Assembly (NCBI GenBank): GCA_902728285.1
Contig: CACVBU010000950.1
Location: 32,239 to 96,238 of the forward strand
Direction of reading: 5' to 3'
DNA from: Clytia hemisphaerica
Taxonomy: Eukaryota > Cnidaria > Hydrozoa > Leptothecata > Clytiidae
DNA: 64,000 nt
Shown here one piece after another: positions 47,151 to 58,742 of the stretch. Under the pieces are notes generated by a model. It saw only the letters and a program-made list of their open reading frames with translations, made no database searches and was not told where the DNA came from. Each line of letters begins with the position of its first letter. Positions within the stretch are counted from its first letter, which is position 1. The translations under genes and the position numbers were made by a program.

Positions 47151-47461
47151 GTAGGTAAAGTCTGGACAACCAACATTACGTTTTTTGGTTTATAAAGATT
47201 AAAATGTTTTACGTAGAATACGACGGAGATCCATTTGTGCTACAATGGAACCTCCAATTGGCAAACGCCATTGAGGAAAAGAGTTGGTGTCCGCTAAATG
47301 GAAGTGTACGCCTTTTAGAAACTTTTTAATTGTGTGCTCTAATACATCCTGTGTCAAAGATCCACTGGGGCCCCAGCCCGACAGAAACATTTGCCAAAAA
47401 TTGTGTCCCCGGTGGGAAAATACTCTGCAATTTAAGCCCCACTGGAAAATTATCAACATAG

Positions 47462-48520
47462 CCATTTAAGTTAAATGTTTCCAAATCTATGTTTGCTTGT
47501 TTTATTGAAAAGAAATACTTCTTGGAAGAATGCTAATTTACATTCATTGAAGTCACTCTGAGCTGGATGACATGCAAGTGTCCATATCGGTTGCGTCTAA
47601 CCGATATGGCCATTTTAGTTTAATGTTTCCAAATCTTTGTTTGCTTGTTTTTATTGAAAAGTAATATTTCTTGGAAGAATGTTTCAGTTAACTTTCATTC
47701 ATCGAAGTCACTCTGAGCTGGATGACATGCCAATGTCCATATCGGTTGCATCTAACCGATATGGTTATTTTAGTTTAATGTTTCCAATTCTTTGTTTGCT
47801 TGTTTTTATTGAAAAGTAATATTTCTTGGAAGAATGTTTCAGTTAACTTTCATTCATCGAAGTCACTCTGAGCTGGATGACATGCCAATGTCCATATCGG
47901 TTGCATCTAACCGATATGGTTATTTTAGTTTAATTTTCCATTCTGTTTGCTTGTTTTATTGAAAGAATATCTTGGAAGAATATTTCAGTTAATTACATTC
48001 CTTAAGTCACTCTGAGCTGGATGACATGCCGTGTCCATATCGGTTGCGTCTAACCGATATGGCCATTTTAGTTTAATGTTTCCAAATCTTTGTTTGCTTG
48101 TTTTTATTGAAAAGAAATACTTCTTGGAAGAATGTTTCAGTTGATTTACATTCATTTAAGTCACTCTGAGCTGGATGACATGCCAATGTCCATATCGGTT
48201 GCATCTAACCGATATGGTTATTTTAGTTTAATGTTTCCAATTCTTTGTTTGCTTGTTTTTATTGAAAAGAAATACTTCTTGGAAGAATATTTCAGTTAAT
48301 TTACATTCATTTAAGTCACTCTGAGCTGGATGACATGCAAGTGTCCATATCGGTTGCGTCTAACCGATATGGCCATTTTAGTTTAATGTTTCCAAATCTT
48401 TGTTTGCTTGTTTTTATTGAAAAGAAATACTTCTTGGAAGAATGTTTCAGTTGATTTACATTCATTTAAGTCCCTGAGTGGATGATTGCAAGTCCATATC
48501 GGTTGCGTCAAACCAGAGAT
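47462..48520. repeat. ~155-bp satellite, 7 monomers, perfect palindrome in most
   Basis: ccatatcggtt-(6 nt)-aaccgatatgg recurs at 47,582, 47,737, 47,892, 48,035, 48,190, 48,345 and, broken, 48,494; spacing 155, 155, 143, 155, 155, 149. The 11-bp stem is invariant in six copies while only the loop changes (gcgtct/gcatct). The remainder of each monomer (gtttgcttgtttttattgaa, ctgagctggatgacatg) is highly similar. The array ends exactly where the LINE sequence starts. Confidence 0.93.
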
Positions 48521-49203
48521 TTGGATTATATCATTGGGTGGCATCTACAAACATCCTTCTTTCAAAATCGATCTTTTTAATTGACAATATTTATCACCTC
48601 TTTTGATAAAAGCATGCAAAGAAATTAAAAAGCTCATTTTGTTAGGTGACTTTAATAGTGATCTCCTTACCTGTCATACGGAAATCTCTCCACTCTAAGT
48701 TTCTTGATACACTTGCAATCATATCAAAATTCTTCCATCGATCATACTTCCTACTAGGGTAACCGACACATCCAGCACTCTCATCGACAACATTTTCACC
48801 TCAAATACTGACTGTTCTCGATATCTGAAATCTTACAGTGGCTTTTATCTGATCATCTACCACAATTTTTAATATTCCTGAATACTTCTAATTCAAAACT
48901 TAAGCCCCATTTGCCCTTTCGTCGTGACTGGGTCTAAATTTCGTGCACATTCTTTAAACGTGAATTTGATAGCATTGACTAGAAAGGCTTGATCGATATT
49001 GACAAAGGTGATGTTGAATCTTCTTTTAATGCTTTTGATACTCGTTTTGCTCTTTTATATGAGAACCATGTACCTCTTAAACAAGTTACTAGACGTGAAA
49101 GCAGGTCTTCTTCTGAAACCATCTCTAGAGGTATTCTCACTTCGATGAAAATTAGAGATGGCTTATTTCGTGACTATCTAAACACAAACCTACCTGATCT
49201 GAA

Positions 49204-51021
49204 GAGGCCCGGAATTCCCGAGTTATTTTTTCCGAGTTAAAAAAACCGAGTTAAAAAAAACCCGAGTTATCCCGAGTTATGACGTCATTTTTGGAATTTA
49301 GTGACGTCATTTTTCATTTCATAACTCGGTTTATTTTGCTTCCTTTAACTTTCCGATTATTTTCCATTTTTTTTACTCGGGAATTTTTGCTTCCTTTAAC
49401 TTTCCGAGTTATTTTCCATTTTTTAACTCGGGAATTTTTGCTTCCTTTAACTTTCCGAGTTATTTTCCATTTTTTAACTCAGGAATTTTTGCTTCCTTTA
49501 ACTTTCCGAGTTATTTTTCATTTTTTAACTCGAGAATTTTGCTTCCTTTAGCTTTCCGAGTTATTTTTGAATTTTTAACTCGGGAATTTTTGCTTCCTTT
49601 AGCTTTCCGAGTTATTTTTCTTCATAAAAAAACACCAGTTTTAATCTTTTGATCCCATACCAACCTAAATCAAGACATAACCATCCATTACCAACTAGAA
49701 AAACCTTAACTTGCTTAATAATGAATAATCAACAAACAAGTGAATAATGAAAAGCAAGAACTGAAGTTAAAACCTGCTAGATAAACAAAGTGTAAGCCCT
49801 TCAAAAATATTACAGCATAAATAAAATCTCAAAAAATACAGCAGGTAAGTGATGAGATAAAGCTATTTCAAAATTTATATTTCCTCCCTATTTCATTAAA
49901 GAATACTGTAAGTGACATGACAAGATTCTCAGAAAAATTCACTGAGTCCTTCCCCCTTCGCTGTAAAAAATTTGAATGAATCACCAACGATTCTTGAATC
50001 AATCATTTCACAGACTATTCGTAGATTTTTATGAGAGATATTAAAAAATAAATAAATAAAACTGTCCAGAGTGCACACACTCACCAAATCAACTTACAGA
50101 AAAACATTGGAAAGTTTCCCGCACGCATGTGACCTTTGCAAAACATTCGAATTATGAATCGAATCTTTTTGTGTCATAAGGCTCTAATTAGACTTGCGGG
50201 TAAAAAACATTCCGGGGGTCAAATACGCTACTTTTTCAAAGTGGAAAGTCTTTAAATGGTGACCTGAAGGTATATTGTTATTCGAATGTTTACCCCCGTC
50301 TTTTTATAAAAATAATTCGAACATCAAACCCCATTCTGCGCAATGTGAAGTTAAAGATACTGGAAAATTTTACTTAAGCAACGAGGAAACTGCTAGTCGA
50401 GTTTTTTGTCACTCGTTGTCACACGTACAAAGAATAAACGTAACGTAAGCGAATGAATGAACACTAAATTTTCGTGAGAAAATTTTTAGAAGCAGAAAAG
50501 TCGCCCTTGGCTTGGCACATCCCTGTGTTATTGAAAAACAATGGAGGGATCGTGTAAGACCCGTTCGGCTTTAAAGAAGCCCCGGGGATACTAGGGTTGC
50601 GAGCTGACGGGTATGTGCCGCAAAAATTGAGGAAAAAACTGATTATTTCGATTATTTTGTGACCCTTATTGGAACTATTGGCAGTTTTAACAAGCCAAAA
50701 AAATTCAAAAATAACTCGGAAAGCTAAAGGAAGAAAAAATTCCCGAGTTAAAAATTCAAAAATAACTCGGAAAGCTAAAGGAAGCAAAAATTCTCGAGTT
50801 AAAAAATGAAAAATAACTCGGAAAGTTAAAGGAAGCAAAAATTCCCGAGTTAAAAAATGAAAAATGACTCGGAAAGTTAAAGGAAGCAAAATAAACCGAG
50901 TTATGAAATGAAAAATGACGTCACTAAATTCCAAAAATGAAGTCATAACTCGGGATAACTCGGGTTTTTTTTAACTCGGTTTTATTAACTCGGAAAAAAT
51001 AACTCGGGAATTCCGGGCCTC
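49204..51021. mobile_element. MULE/foldback-like element, 9-bp TSD, repeat-built TIRs
   Basis: Starts gaggcccggaattcc and ends ggaattccgggcctc, flanked by tgatctgaa at 49,195-49,203 and 51,022-51,030; restoring the LINE linker across this site supports the boundary. Inverted arms of ~330-420 bp are composed of 51-bp tandem units (actcgggaatttttgcttcc...ttccgagttatt). The 17-codon periodic open frames on either strand are artefacts of this unit. The ~1-kb core has no transposase. A 9-bp TSD with long TIRs fits Mutator-like elements; 7 or 11 bp are also possible readings of the same boundary. Confidence 0.8.
50575..50640 (-). mobile_element. one-ended fragment of the poly-G element family
   Basis: ccccggggatactagggttg then cgagctgacgggtatgtgcc matches one end of the elements at 8.4, 22.9 and 24.9 kb; the other end is missing. 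It is inside the MULE-like element. Confidence 0.6.
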
Positions 51022-52225
51022 TGATCTGAAGGCTTTCTTGCGTGGTAGGTATAAATTTTATCGTAACCGAATCGTTTTTCTCTGTCGTTTGAGTAAAAAA
51101 CTTCACTATTCTAAATTCTTTTTTCATAATTCAGGAAATATTAGAAAGTTATGGGAAGGCGTTCGTGAAATTATATCCTCTTCCTCATCTTCTAGCTGCA
51201 TCTCTCTTAATATTGAGGACACCCTCTCTTCTAATCCCAGTTTCTGAAACTTTTAATGACTTCTTTGTAACAATCGCAGGTAGCATTCGTTCCAAAATCC
51301 ATTTTACTCGTCATCGTTTCTCTGAGTGTTTGAAAGACGAAAATCTGAATACAAAAACTTTTTTCATTGTTCCCACGACCCCTAATGAAGTATTTGCTGT
51401 TCTCAAGTCCTTAAGTGATAACAAATCCACGGGTCCAAGTAGCATATCCTATCCGATAATCAATTCAAATCTACAAAGCTTTTCTCTGATTCTTTCTGAC
51501 ATTATCAACTTGTTTTTCTATTTTGGTAATTTTCCATCTAAACTCAAAGAAGCCAAAGTCATACCTATCTTTAAAGAAAAAGGCTCTCCTGCACTTGATG
51601 CTGAAAACTACAGGCCCATCTCTCTCCCAAAAACTTATGCACAAACGTCTTATGACTTTTCTTGATCAATCAGGCTCTTTGTATCCACTCCAATTTGGTT
51701 TCCGCTCAAAACACTCTACAGAAACAGCACTTCAATATTGTGTTGATCAAATCTTAACTGCTCTGGATGAAGGTGAGTATGGCTGCTCTATTTTCATTGA
51801 CTTACAAAAAGCTTTTGATACCGTTGACCATGAGATTTTAACTTCAAAACTAGAATTCTATGGGGTTCGTGGGACAGCTCTTGATTGGTTTCGCTCTTTT
51901 TTATCTGATTGATCACAATTTGTGTCTATTTCTAGCATTAGTTCTAAAACTAAGCCTATGCTTCACGGTGTTCCCCAAGGCTCTGTTCTTGAACTATTAT
52001 CATTTCTTCTTTACGTTAACGACTTGCATATCGCCCTTCCTTATTCCCAAGTTAATTTATTCGCTGATGACACAATGCTTTTTATCAGAAACGAACTCTT
52101 AAAAATGTAACAATCACCTTTTTGTTGTTACTAAAGTATATTCCGTAAGTCTTATTTTCGAATGACTCAAAATAATGATTTAACACGATATATTTATGGG
52201 GTTCGCTATTAATTAATTTCCCTTA

Positions 52226-52808
52226 GGTCGTATTCACACTACAGACCTTCCTTAATAAAAATGTAGTTAGGAGAATCTTTTGTTGACTACAATACAGAAC
52301 GTGCATTTAACAAAGAGTCGAACGCGTAGTATTGTAATTTTTAATCGATCTTCCTTAATTAAGAGTCGTAAGCTCTATTGTCTTAAGGGTAGGGTAGAGG
52401 CTTCCCTTAAAACAAAAGATTTTATTAAGGAAGCATAAACAAAGAATGCGTGCAGTGAACAAAAAGTTTTACGATTTCAAAAACGAATGAACTGAGGAAA
52501 AAATTAGAAATAGTGCAAACGGTGTTGTTGATGTGTAAGATGAATGCAGTTATTGAGTAAAACCATTAGAACAAATATGTTTGCAGATTTCAAGTGATGT
52601 ATGGATACCAATATCAACCAATCACAGGTGAAATCGAAACTCTCAATAAAAAATCAACCAGCCTTAAGCAAAATCAATTACCGTGTTATAATAGATCTCG
52701 TGAACCTACAAAGAACTGTAATAAAAACCGGTGTATTCATCCATCATAAATCTCTTTGTTTAACTTTGATAGATTTAATTAAGTAAACTTTCCAGTGTAA
52801 ACGCGCCC
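52226..52808. mobile_element. Harbinger-like MITE, TTA TSD
   Basis: 15-bp TIRs ggtcgtattcacact and agtgtaaacgcgccc (10 of 15 match) are flanked by TTA (52,223-52,225, 52,809-52,811). 583 bp, no transposase. Inserted in the LINE region. Confidence 0.75.
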
Positions 52809-52938
52809 TTAGATTCTTTTCTTCTTCCTTTAAATTCAAATTCGTAATTACAATATAGGATTATGCTTAGTGCGGGCTGATGGCCTCGCTATTTGTTTCT
52901 TAGGCTGATGGCCTATCTTCTTTCGCTTTATTTCTTCT

Positions 52939-53207
52939 CTATTTGCTTGCTTCCCCCGACTGACTTCCTTGATTTCGACTCCTGTATTTATACTGTTTTT
53001 GAGGTGGTGGAGCGCCACTCCTTCTTCTTGTTTTTCCCATGATTTCTTTTGTTTGATGAAGAACGTTGCTCTGACGTTGCCTTCTCTCGCCAGTACGTAT
53101 TTTTTTTAAGAATTTCGTGTAACGCAATTTGCGGTTAGGGTTTTTCCATTTGCTAGGACTTGCCCAAACCTTTTTCTTGCGGAATTTATAACACTCCTTA
53201 TTTGGGC
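52939..53207 (-). CDS. unrecognised basic ORF fragment
   Basis: A minus-strand frame open from after a TAA at ~53,208 to a stop at 52,939, ~88 codons, no ATG at the start. It contains NKECYKFRKKKVWASPSKW, TGERRQRQSNVL and RRRSGAPPPQKQYKYRSRN: very basic, Arg/Lys/Gln-rich, nucleic-acid-binding in character. It interrupts the LINE between RT and C-terminal domain, so it belongs to another insertion. Family unknown. Confidence 0.3.
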
Positions 53208-53934
53208 TTTACATGCGGATTATCTTTTTTCTCGCGGTTGAGTGGATCGTTCTGTAAACGTTTACTTAAAAGTTTGTTCTCTTGGTTTGATTGGTGGATT
53301 CTTTGCAACAATAGGTAATGTTTTTGTCAGGTTTGTATCGAAAATCTCGTGCTTACGTAGTTGGTGGTTTGGTCTCTACCGAGAGGAATGTTCGAATTCC
53401 CAGGGATTATCTTTTAATATTCTTTTTATTTACAAAATCTTTAATCGAATGTTACCACCTCTTCTGCAAGAACACTTCATTTTGACTCGTCCCGGTGATG
53501 TTGAGCGTCATGAAGTCATGCGATGTAAATCTGGTCTGTTAAAACTTCCCGAGGTCTCCACAGTAACTTATGGCAATTACTCAGTGCTATATCAATCCAT
53601 TTTATCTTGGAATAAACTTCAGAAATTCTTGACCTTTGATATGATATGTCAACCTTATAATTGGATCGTCTTAAGGACTTAATTAAATTATATTACCTGT
53701 CGCAATATTTCTAATTATTTTTATCAAATTACCTATTCTAGCCATAGATTCATTTATATCTTACATTAACATAGGTACTTATTTTTATAAAAGATTTTGT
53801 AGATTTATTTCTTGTAACTTAACAATTTTGCGACAACCTCCTTAGTTTAGATTTTTTCTATGAGTGTGGTCGCTAGTCTTGTTATAGACAAATAAATAAA
53901 CACTACTACTACTTGTCACGAGTAAACAACCTAA

Positions 53935-54900
53935 CCTAGTTTCATTCCTAGTATTCATTGTTTAACAGTGGACTAGGTCAGATTGTTTAACAGTAAACCG
54001 GACATGACTATAGGTTAAATTGTTAAACAGTGGACTAGGTCAAATTGTTTAACAGTGGACCGGACATGACTATAGGTTGGATTGTTAAACAGTGGACTAG
54101 GTAGGATTGTTAAACAGTGGACTAGGTTGGATTGTTAAACAGTGGACTAGGTTGGATTGTTAAACAGTGGACTAGGTTGGATTGATAAACAGTGGACTAG
54201 GTTGGATTGTTTAACAGTGAACCGGACATGGCTAGGTTGGATTGTTAAACAGTGGACTAGGTAGGATTGTTTAACAGTGGACTAGGTCAGATTGTTTAAC
54301 AGTAAACCGGACATGACTATAGGTTGAATTGTTAAACAGTGGACTAGGTAGGATTGTTTAACAGTGGACTAGGTCAAATTGTTTAACAGTGGACCGGACA
54401 TGACTATAGGTTGGATTGTTAAACAGTGGACTAGGTAGGATTGTTAAACAGTGGACTAGGTTGGATTGTTAAACAGTGGACTAGGTTGGATTGTTAAACA
54501 GTGGACTAGGTTGGATTGTTAAACAGTGGACTAGGTTGGATTGTTAAACAGTGGACTAGGTAGGATTGTTAAACAGTGGACTAGGTAGGATTGTTAAACA
54601 GTGGACTAGGTTGGATTGTTAACAGTGGACTAGGTTGGATTGTTAAACAGTGGACTAGGTTGGATTGTTAAACAGTGGACCAGGTTGGATTGTTAAACAG
54701 TGGACTAGGTTGGATTGTTAAACAGTGGACTAGGTTGGATTGTTAAACAGTGGACTAGGTTGGATTGTTAAACAGTGGACTAGGTTGGATTGTTAAACAG
54801 TGGACTAGGTTGGATTGTTTAACAGTGGAATAGGTCAGATTGTTTAACAGTGAACCGGACATGGCTAGGTTGAATTGTTTAACAGTGAAATACTTTCTGG
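53935..54900. repeat. 25-bp minisatellite (gttaaacagtggactaggttggatt)
   Basis: About 35 copies of a 25-bp unit with a higher-order variant containing aaccggacatgactatag (29-31 bp). The left third mixes variants; the centre (54,420-54,830) is nearly pure, as expected from recent local expansion. It begins right after the LINE 3' tail. Confidence 0.95.
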
Positions 54901-55004
54901 TCTGTATTTTATAACATTATTAGGTTAAACGACATTAGGTTATATTCTTTAACAGTGCTCTCCACTACTAAAGAATCCAACCAGTGACCACGCTAACTGC
55001 ACCT

Positions 55005-55790
55005 GATCCCTTTTATTTATACGAAGGTTGGTGTAATGATAATTTGATATCTATTTCCTTGTTATAATTTGAAATGTCATATTTTCTTTTCTGAACAAGG
55101 AAAAATTTTCAATTTTCAACTTTGAAAATGTCTAAAAATGCCCCAATTTATACCGATTTAGCACCAAAAATGAAGCTCCTCAAATAAAAAACATGAGCTG
55201 TTGATACTTGAAACGGAAATTTTATACCTTGTAAGTTGATTTGGTCTATATATTGGCTTTCTAAAACTGAAAGATTACCTGATATACTTTTGCGCCGCTG
55301 GTCTTACTCTCCATTAAAGATCAATGGCTGAAAAAGGCCCCAAAAATTCGAAAGTTGATAGGAAAAAGGGTTCTTTGTTAGTTTGGCACTGCAGGCAAAA
55401 AATTTGGATGTAAGGAAGGTCAAAAAGCTTAAAAGATCTTCTAAAACGGAGAAAGTTAGTCAGCATAAGACCACAAAAACCACAGCGAGCATCAACAAAT
55501 TTCGATCTTTTTGGCAATCTCTCATTTTGGGGGTGAGTATCCTCTTTAACCCCTGGTGGATACACATTAATTCTTTTGCTTTGAGTTTTCGCGATTGAAT
55601 GCTGATAGTAGTTTGGGAAAATTAAAGAGAAAGGATTCAAAAAGGAAGCGCCGCAGGCGAAAAAAATTAAAATTGCACTTATAAAAGGCGCTATAAACAT
55701 GTCGAAGGGCGCTTAATCGCCCAATTAAACGGCAACAAAATTTTGGCGATCATCTTTCTGGGTGGTGAACTGCACACCCTGCACTTCCAT
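55005..55790. mobile_element. diverged hAT copy 2
   Basis: tttatttatacgaaggttgg and later ggtcttactctccattaaag, tggctgaaaaaggccccaaa, gcgccgcaggcgaaaaaa and gggtggtgaactgcacaccc match 23,929-24,670, with ~235 bp extra at 55,066-55,302. Terminal cagtggcggcc repeats are lost. The shared minus-strand frame runs 55,700-55,314. Confidence 0.75.
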
Positions 55791-55799
55791 CCCCACCTT

Positions 55800-57480
55800 T
55801 AGAAGAAGTTCCGGCGGGTTTTTGAGACAGGGGTGTCATATTTTAATCTACCTAAAGAAGAGGGCCAAAGAACATTAACGAAGGGGAGTGTTCTTTAAAG
55901 ATTATAACTTTTCCTTTAATGTTGAACATGCCTTAGAGGTGGCCAACCATGTTAATCACGCTTTAAAATAATATAATTTTATGATCACGCAGGGTATTTA
56001 TTTTCACCCAATTACGACCCAAAAATACTCCATTTATCATCACATCAACATCGGGTTGGGGGGGGGGGGGTATTTATAAAAGCTAATACAATCAAAAGGA
56101 GTCACTAACTTTAAGTGGACAATCTGCCTGAGTCTTCCTTGTTAAGATATTCCTTGAAATACAGATTTGTTGCTTAAGAAAAGCACAGTAAAAAAAGAAT
56201 GCAAGATGCTACGAGAGAATAAGTTTTTTTTACATAGTCGAGGTTATATAAAAGATTTTGTGGTGATCTGGTCAATTTTAGGATGACTTCAACGTATTGA
56301 TATTCTGTGAGTTCCTATCATAACGAACTTTTTATTTTTTTCAAATTTTCAAGACTATATCATTTCTAGATAAAAAATTATAGTACAATTATGGAAAAAA
56401 TATTTGAGACTAGGGGATTTTCCGGCAAAATTTTAAACACCACAAATGATTTTAAAAAGCGCCTTAAACTACAGTTGGAAAGTAGAGTTTTAACTTTGAG
56501 TTTTAACATGAAACTTAAGACTTACAACCTTCGGATTTAAAAGCTCAAATTTATTCGAATAAGGCTTGGAATATAGCCTAAAAGTCACCGAGCCCCTCTA
56601 AAATCGAAATATTCAATATAATAAAGTGGAAGAGTCTGATTTGCAGACCTTTACTTCATATAAGGAACTTTTTTCGCTAGAGGATGAGCAGAAGCCTAAA
56701 ATCAATTCTCGCCCGAACTTTAAATTCTGAAAAACGTGGTTTGCTTAACGTGGGCATATTTATTTTTCTTATAAGCATATTCTTTATAAGAAACCAATCA
56801 ATAACTTTTGATTTGAGGGAATTAAGCTTTCGGTAATTAGTTCTTTAGCAAAGCCAGGAAGGAATTGTGCTTAACGTGAGCATATCTATTTTTCTTTTAA
56901 GTATCGTCTTTATAAGAAACCAATCAATAACTTTTGATTCAAGGGAATTTGGCTTTCGGTAATAGCTTTTTTCATAAATCAAACATAGCACAATTTAGCT
57001 AAAATTTGGAAAATAATAAGGCATAATCAATTAAGTATGAACTCGCAAGAAAATAACACACTGAGAATTCAACCAGAAAATGAAATATAGATAAAACCAT
57101 GTGTCATTGAGTCTATAAATAAATTTTTACGAAGTGTTTTTGATAAATATGATAAATGATAAAGAAATAAAATCACTTCTGTCTCATAGAGAATGCTAAA
57201 AAAAAACTGGATAAGAAATCAGAAAAAATGAAATGAACCGCCGTTGTTGTCGTCTTTTTTTCTGAATAATTTTTTGCAGAACATTCGCCTTTCACGTGCC
57301 GGGGGGCAATAAAAATCACGTCAAAATTTACAAAAATTTAAGGTAGTAATACTGTATGGCACGTCAAAAATTTAGGGCGCGTTGATAATAAGGCGCGTGG
57401 GCGTGTTGGCGCGTCAATAAATGGAAGGCGCGCGGGCGCGCAAGGTGCGTCATTTAACAAACTCTGAAAGAACGGGGAAG
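55800..57480. other. no gene seen
   Basis: A/T-rich, with a G-run at 56,055-56,068, an imperfect ~120-bp direct duplication (aagaaaccaatcaataactt at 56,789 and 56,918), and a GC-rich ggcgcg phrase array at 57,370-57,450 just before the DIRS element. Confidence 0.5.
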
Positions 57481-57599
57481 GGGGATTTCATTTCATAAAA
57501 TCTCCGCCCAATCTAATATTGGTTACCGCCCTCACTCGGATAGTAAATCTAGGACATCGTCCTAAACTACCCCTCTTAGCTTTCAACTCGCAAAACAAG

Positions 57600-58742
57600 A
57601 TGGCGGAACAAGAGTAAGTGTAATTAAAATTCTTTGAATTCCCCAAATATCCAAGTAATCTGACACATATTGAAAGTGATAAAAGGCTCAGCCATCACTG
57701 AGAGGATAATGGGTCATAACTAAGTTACTCATTTCACTTCGAGATACAGGAACTAGCTGGTATAGCCATAGATTCTTGTTTTGCTCGTTGTTTTGTCAGA
57801 TCAGAATAGAAAGAAACAATAGGTTAAGCCCCCAGGGCTAACCGTTCCACAATACTTATTACCTGTGGTAATATGTTTTCTCTTTTATGTCACAGGATTG
57901 CCAACAAAGAGAAACAGGCAGCTGGCTCAAGTAAGAGAAGTGCTGACGTCCTGGGAGAAGATGAACTTGAAGGGCCAAGAGCTAAAGTGTCTTGTCTAGA
58001 ACTTTTTGAAGAGGACAATGCAATAAACTTAAGATCAGATCTAGCGGATCAAATAAACAACTACATTCGCAGACATGTCTCGGACAAAATTCTAAAAGAG
58101 AAGATTTTGGAAGACTATCCGATTCCATCTAACATAGACAAACCTCAGAATTTGGATATGTTTATGAAGGACACTTTAACCTCTTACAAAGCATTTGCTA
58201 TGGCGAGAGATAGCCAATTGTATAACATTCAGTCTGGTATACATAAGATTTTTGGACCACTGGCCAATCTTTGGGAATTGGCTGAGGAGGACAAGAAAGA
58301 CCTGCTTTCTAAGGAGGATGTCCCAGACGAGGTGAAGGAAAAGATGGAGGAAATGTGCCGTTCCTTTACCAATGTTATTGCACTTGTCGGACAGGCGTCG
58401 AACAAAGTTGCATATTATAGACGTTTAAACATGGTTGAAAATATGACAGGCGACTCTAAGAGAGCCAAGGAACTTCTAAGTGAAAATGAAGAAGTTTTAA
58501 ATGAAAAATCTTGCAACCTTTTTGGTGAAAAGTTTGAGGATCTCATTGTCAAGTTAGCCAAATCCAAAAAGAAATCAAAGATGCATTGTCTAATCTTGCA
58601 TCACCCAAGCCGGTATCCAAGAAGCCCTTTCACAGGAGCTCTCTATCAAATGCAGATCAAGGAGGAGATAGGGGCGTGGAAACCGAGGTGCCTTCAGTGG
58701 TTGGTTGGCCAGGAGTCAGTCATCCTTCAACAAAAGAGGTAA
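57600..58742 (+). CDS. DIRS ORF1 (Gag-like) with a predicted intron
   Basis: The large frame lacks a good ATG. A short first exon 57,600-57,613 (ATG GCG GAA CAA GA) ends at a canonical gtaagt, and ttatgtcacag at 57,885-57,895 is the acceptor; joining gives MAEQEIANKEKQAAG in frame with the body. The rest is acidic and helical (SDLADQINNYIRRHVSDKIL, MEEMCRSFTNVIALVGQASN), as in DIRS Gag-like proteins. It overlaps the RT frame at its 3' end. The intron (282 bp) is inference from sites and frame; introns are known in some DIRS elements. Confidence 0.65.

Larger units (their letters stand above)
48521..53905 (+). pseudogene. CR1/L2-like LINE split by two insertions
   Basis: The endonuclease tail (48,540-48,900) shows LILLGDFNSDLL and DTSSTLIDNIFTSNTD. 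A linker (48,989-49,200) leads to the MULE-like insertion and resumes at 51,022. The RT (51,165-52,110) has DNKSTGPSSISYPI, KEAKVIPIFKEKG, YPLQFGFRSKHSTETAL, IFIDLQKAFDTVDHE, MLHGVPQGSVL and LFADDTMLF; a frameshift lies near 51,645 and a stop near 51,911. After inserts at 52,226-53,200 the C-terminal domain continues (53,242-53,682; IYKIFNRMLPPLLQEHF, SILSWNKLQ). The 3' end has aaataaataaacactactactact, the short-repeat tail typical of CR1-group LINEs. Dead, 5'-truncated into the satellite. Confidence 0.88.

Noticed and set aside
47199-47465. 88-codon minus-strand frame
   Set aside because: Both strands are open here and no motif or homology is recognised.
47462-48520. CRISPR-like array (palindromic repeats with regular spacing)
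   Set aside because: The intervening ~127 bp are also near identical between units, and the genome is eukaryotic; it is a satellite.
49279-49551. 90-aa protein with LLPLTFRVIFHFLTREF repeats (also 160 aa at 50,464-50,946, minus)
   Set aside because: A product of the 51-bp subterminal DNA repeat in inverted arms, not a gene.
53935-54900. CRISPR-like or telomeric array
   Set aside because: Continuous 25-bp units with no spacers; unit unlike any telomere motif.
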